Assembly: GCF_001687325.1 (NCBI RefSeq) | Contig: NZ_LZRD01000001.1 | Span: 372,001-436,000 of the forward strand | Source: Streptomyces sp. PTY087I2 | GTDB taxonomy: Bacteria; Actinomycetota; Actinomycetes; Streptomycetales; Streptomycetaceae | Length of the DNA: 64,000 nt | Direction of reading: 5' to 3' | In this document: piece after piece, positions 63,571 to 64,000 of the stretch | Position numbering within the stretch: position 1 is the stretch's first letter | Layout of the letters: each line of letters opens with the position of its first letter | Position numbers and translations under genes: made by a program | The notes under the pieces: generated by a model | Told to the model about the DNA's origin: nothing | The model's input: the letters and a program-made list of their open reading frames with translations, nothing else | Database searches by the model: none

Positions 63571-64000
63571 CTACGCGTCTGTGCGGATCACCACCACCAG
63601 CGTACGGGGGCCGTGGACGCCCTCCACCCGCTCCAGCTCGATGTCGGAGGTGGCGGACGGCCCGCTGATCAACGTCGTCGGCCGTTCGGGCGCCAGGCGT
63701 GCCACCGCCTCGGGCACCCCCGCCTCGACGGTGGAAAGGTCGACGACGCAGACATGCAGATCGGGGACGAGGGACAGCGCCCGGCGCCCCTGGCCGGGCG
63801 AACCGTCCAGGAAGATCGTGCCGGTCTCGGCGCAGCCTGCGGCCGATGCGGTCACCACCGCGTCCAGGGCGTCGAGTTGTGCGGGCGGGACTTCGGGGTG
63901 GTCCTCCCGCACCTCGCCCTCGTACCGGCTGAGCCAGCGCGCGTCCAGCCCGGCCGGCACGCCGATGCGGCGCACGCCGTGCTCCCGCAGGGCCTCGCCG
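63571..64000 (-). CDS. lutC: LutC-like LUD-domain protein, C-terminal part (cut by window edge)
   Basis: The frame runs from the right edge to TAG at 63571; about 143 residues are visible and the N-terminus lies outside. GVPAGLDARWLSRYE, AETGTIFLDGSPGQGRRALSLVPDLHVCVV and SGPSATSDIELERVEGVHGPRTLVVVI are typical of LutC/YkgG, the small LUD protein of the LutABC lactate-oxidising complex. In Streptomyces lutC usually follows lutB, which would lie just beyond the edge. Convergent with the DUF2264 gene, 28 bp apart. Confidence 0.9.
   Translation of the reverse strand, partial: GEALREHGVRRIGVPAGLDARWLSRYEGEVREDHPEVPPAQLDALDAVVTASAAGCAETGTIFLDGSPGQGRRALSLVPDLHVCVVDLSTVEAGVPEAVARLAPERPTTLISGPSATSDIELERVEGVHGPRTLVVVIRTDA

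Overview
The window looks like Streptomyces chromosome. Base composition is very GC-rich, GTG and TTG starts are common, adjacent genes often overlap by ATGA or GTGA, and the regulators and membrane proteins (MerR, MarR, PadR, TetR, DUF1206, DUF4383, MMPL, DoxX) are typical of the genus. A complete polycyclic tetramate macrolactam (PTM) gene cluster supports this. All assignments come from reading translations and motifs; nothing was searched against a database.

1-22.6 kb is an accessory, defence-rich region of lower and patchier GC. At the left edge, on the minus strand, lies a tightly overlapping three-gene cassette: a PD-(D/E)XK REase with a zinc ribbon, a DinG-like helicase with an Fe-S-type cysteine set, and a PIWI-RE-like protein cut off by the window edge. 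Upstream on the same strand are a GIY-YIG protein, a PD-(D/E)XK/zinc-ribbon nuclease and a glycosyltransferase frameshifted at a run of ten G. Next come a coiled-coil/two-TM protein, a decayed sensor kinase, a NACHT ATPase/helical-repeat/nuclease protein that appears split by a frameshift, and a tyrosine integrase. To the right of the integrase is a TIR-STAND ATPase (18.55-20.70 kb) preceded by a small two-TM protein (17.66-18.36 kb). Their C-terminal halves are homologous to each other. I consider this pair, with the strongly structured leader between the genes, the best candidate here for an undescribed defence or cell-death module. Two further membrane proteins and a scrap of IS701-type transposase follow.

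22.6-38.75 kb, minus strand, is the six-gene PTM operon in the order and with the content of frontalamide-type clusters: hydroxylase (ftdA), iterative PKS-NRPS (ftdB: KS-AT-DH-KR-ACP-C-A-PCP-TE), two phytoene-desaturase-like flavoproteins (ftdC, ftdD), an MDR reductase (ftdE) and a P450 (ftdF). The P450 lacks the normally near-invariant ExxR motif.

39.3-64 kb is ordinary chromosomal content: a cysteine desulfurase-like enzyme, a MerR/B12-type regulator divergent from a DUF4383 protein, a DUF1206 protein, a secreted fasciclin protein, a MarR-MMPL exporter pair, DUF7144 and DoxX membrane proteins, a dienoyl-CoA reductase with a PadR regulator, an EamA/PAP2 operon divergent from a TetR gene around an elaborate operator, an SDR gene behind a KstR2-like site, an SPFH protein coupled to an NAD-kinase-like protein, a Nudix protein, a PLDc_N/SHOCT protein, tRNA-Pro(GGG), a large LuxR-type ATPase without an HTH, DUF309 and DUF2264 proteins, and the C-terminal part of a LutC-like protein at the right edge.
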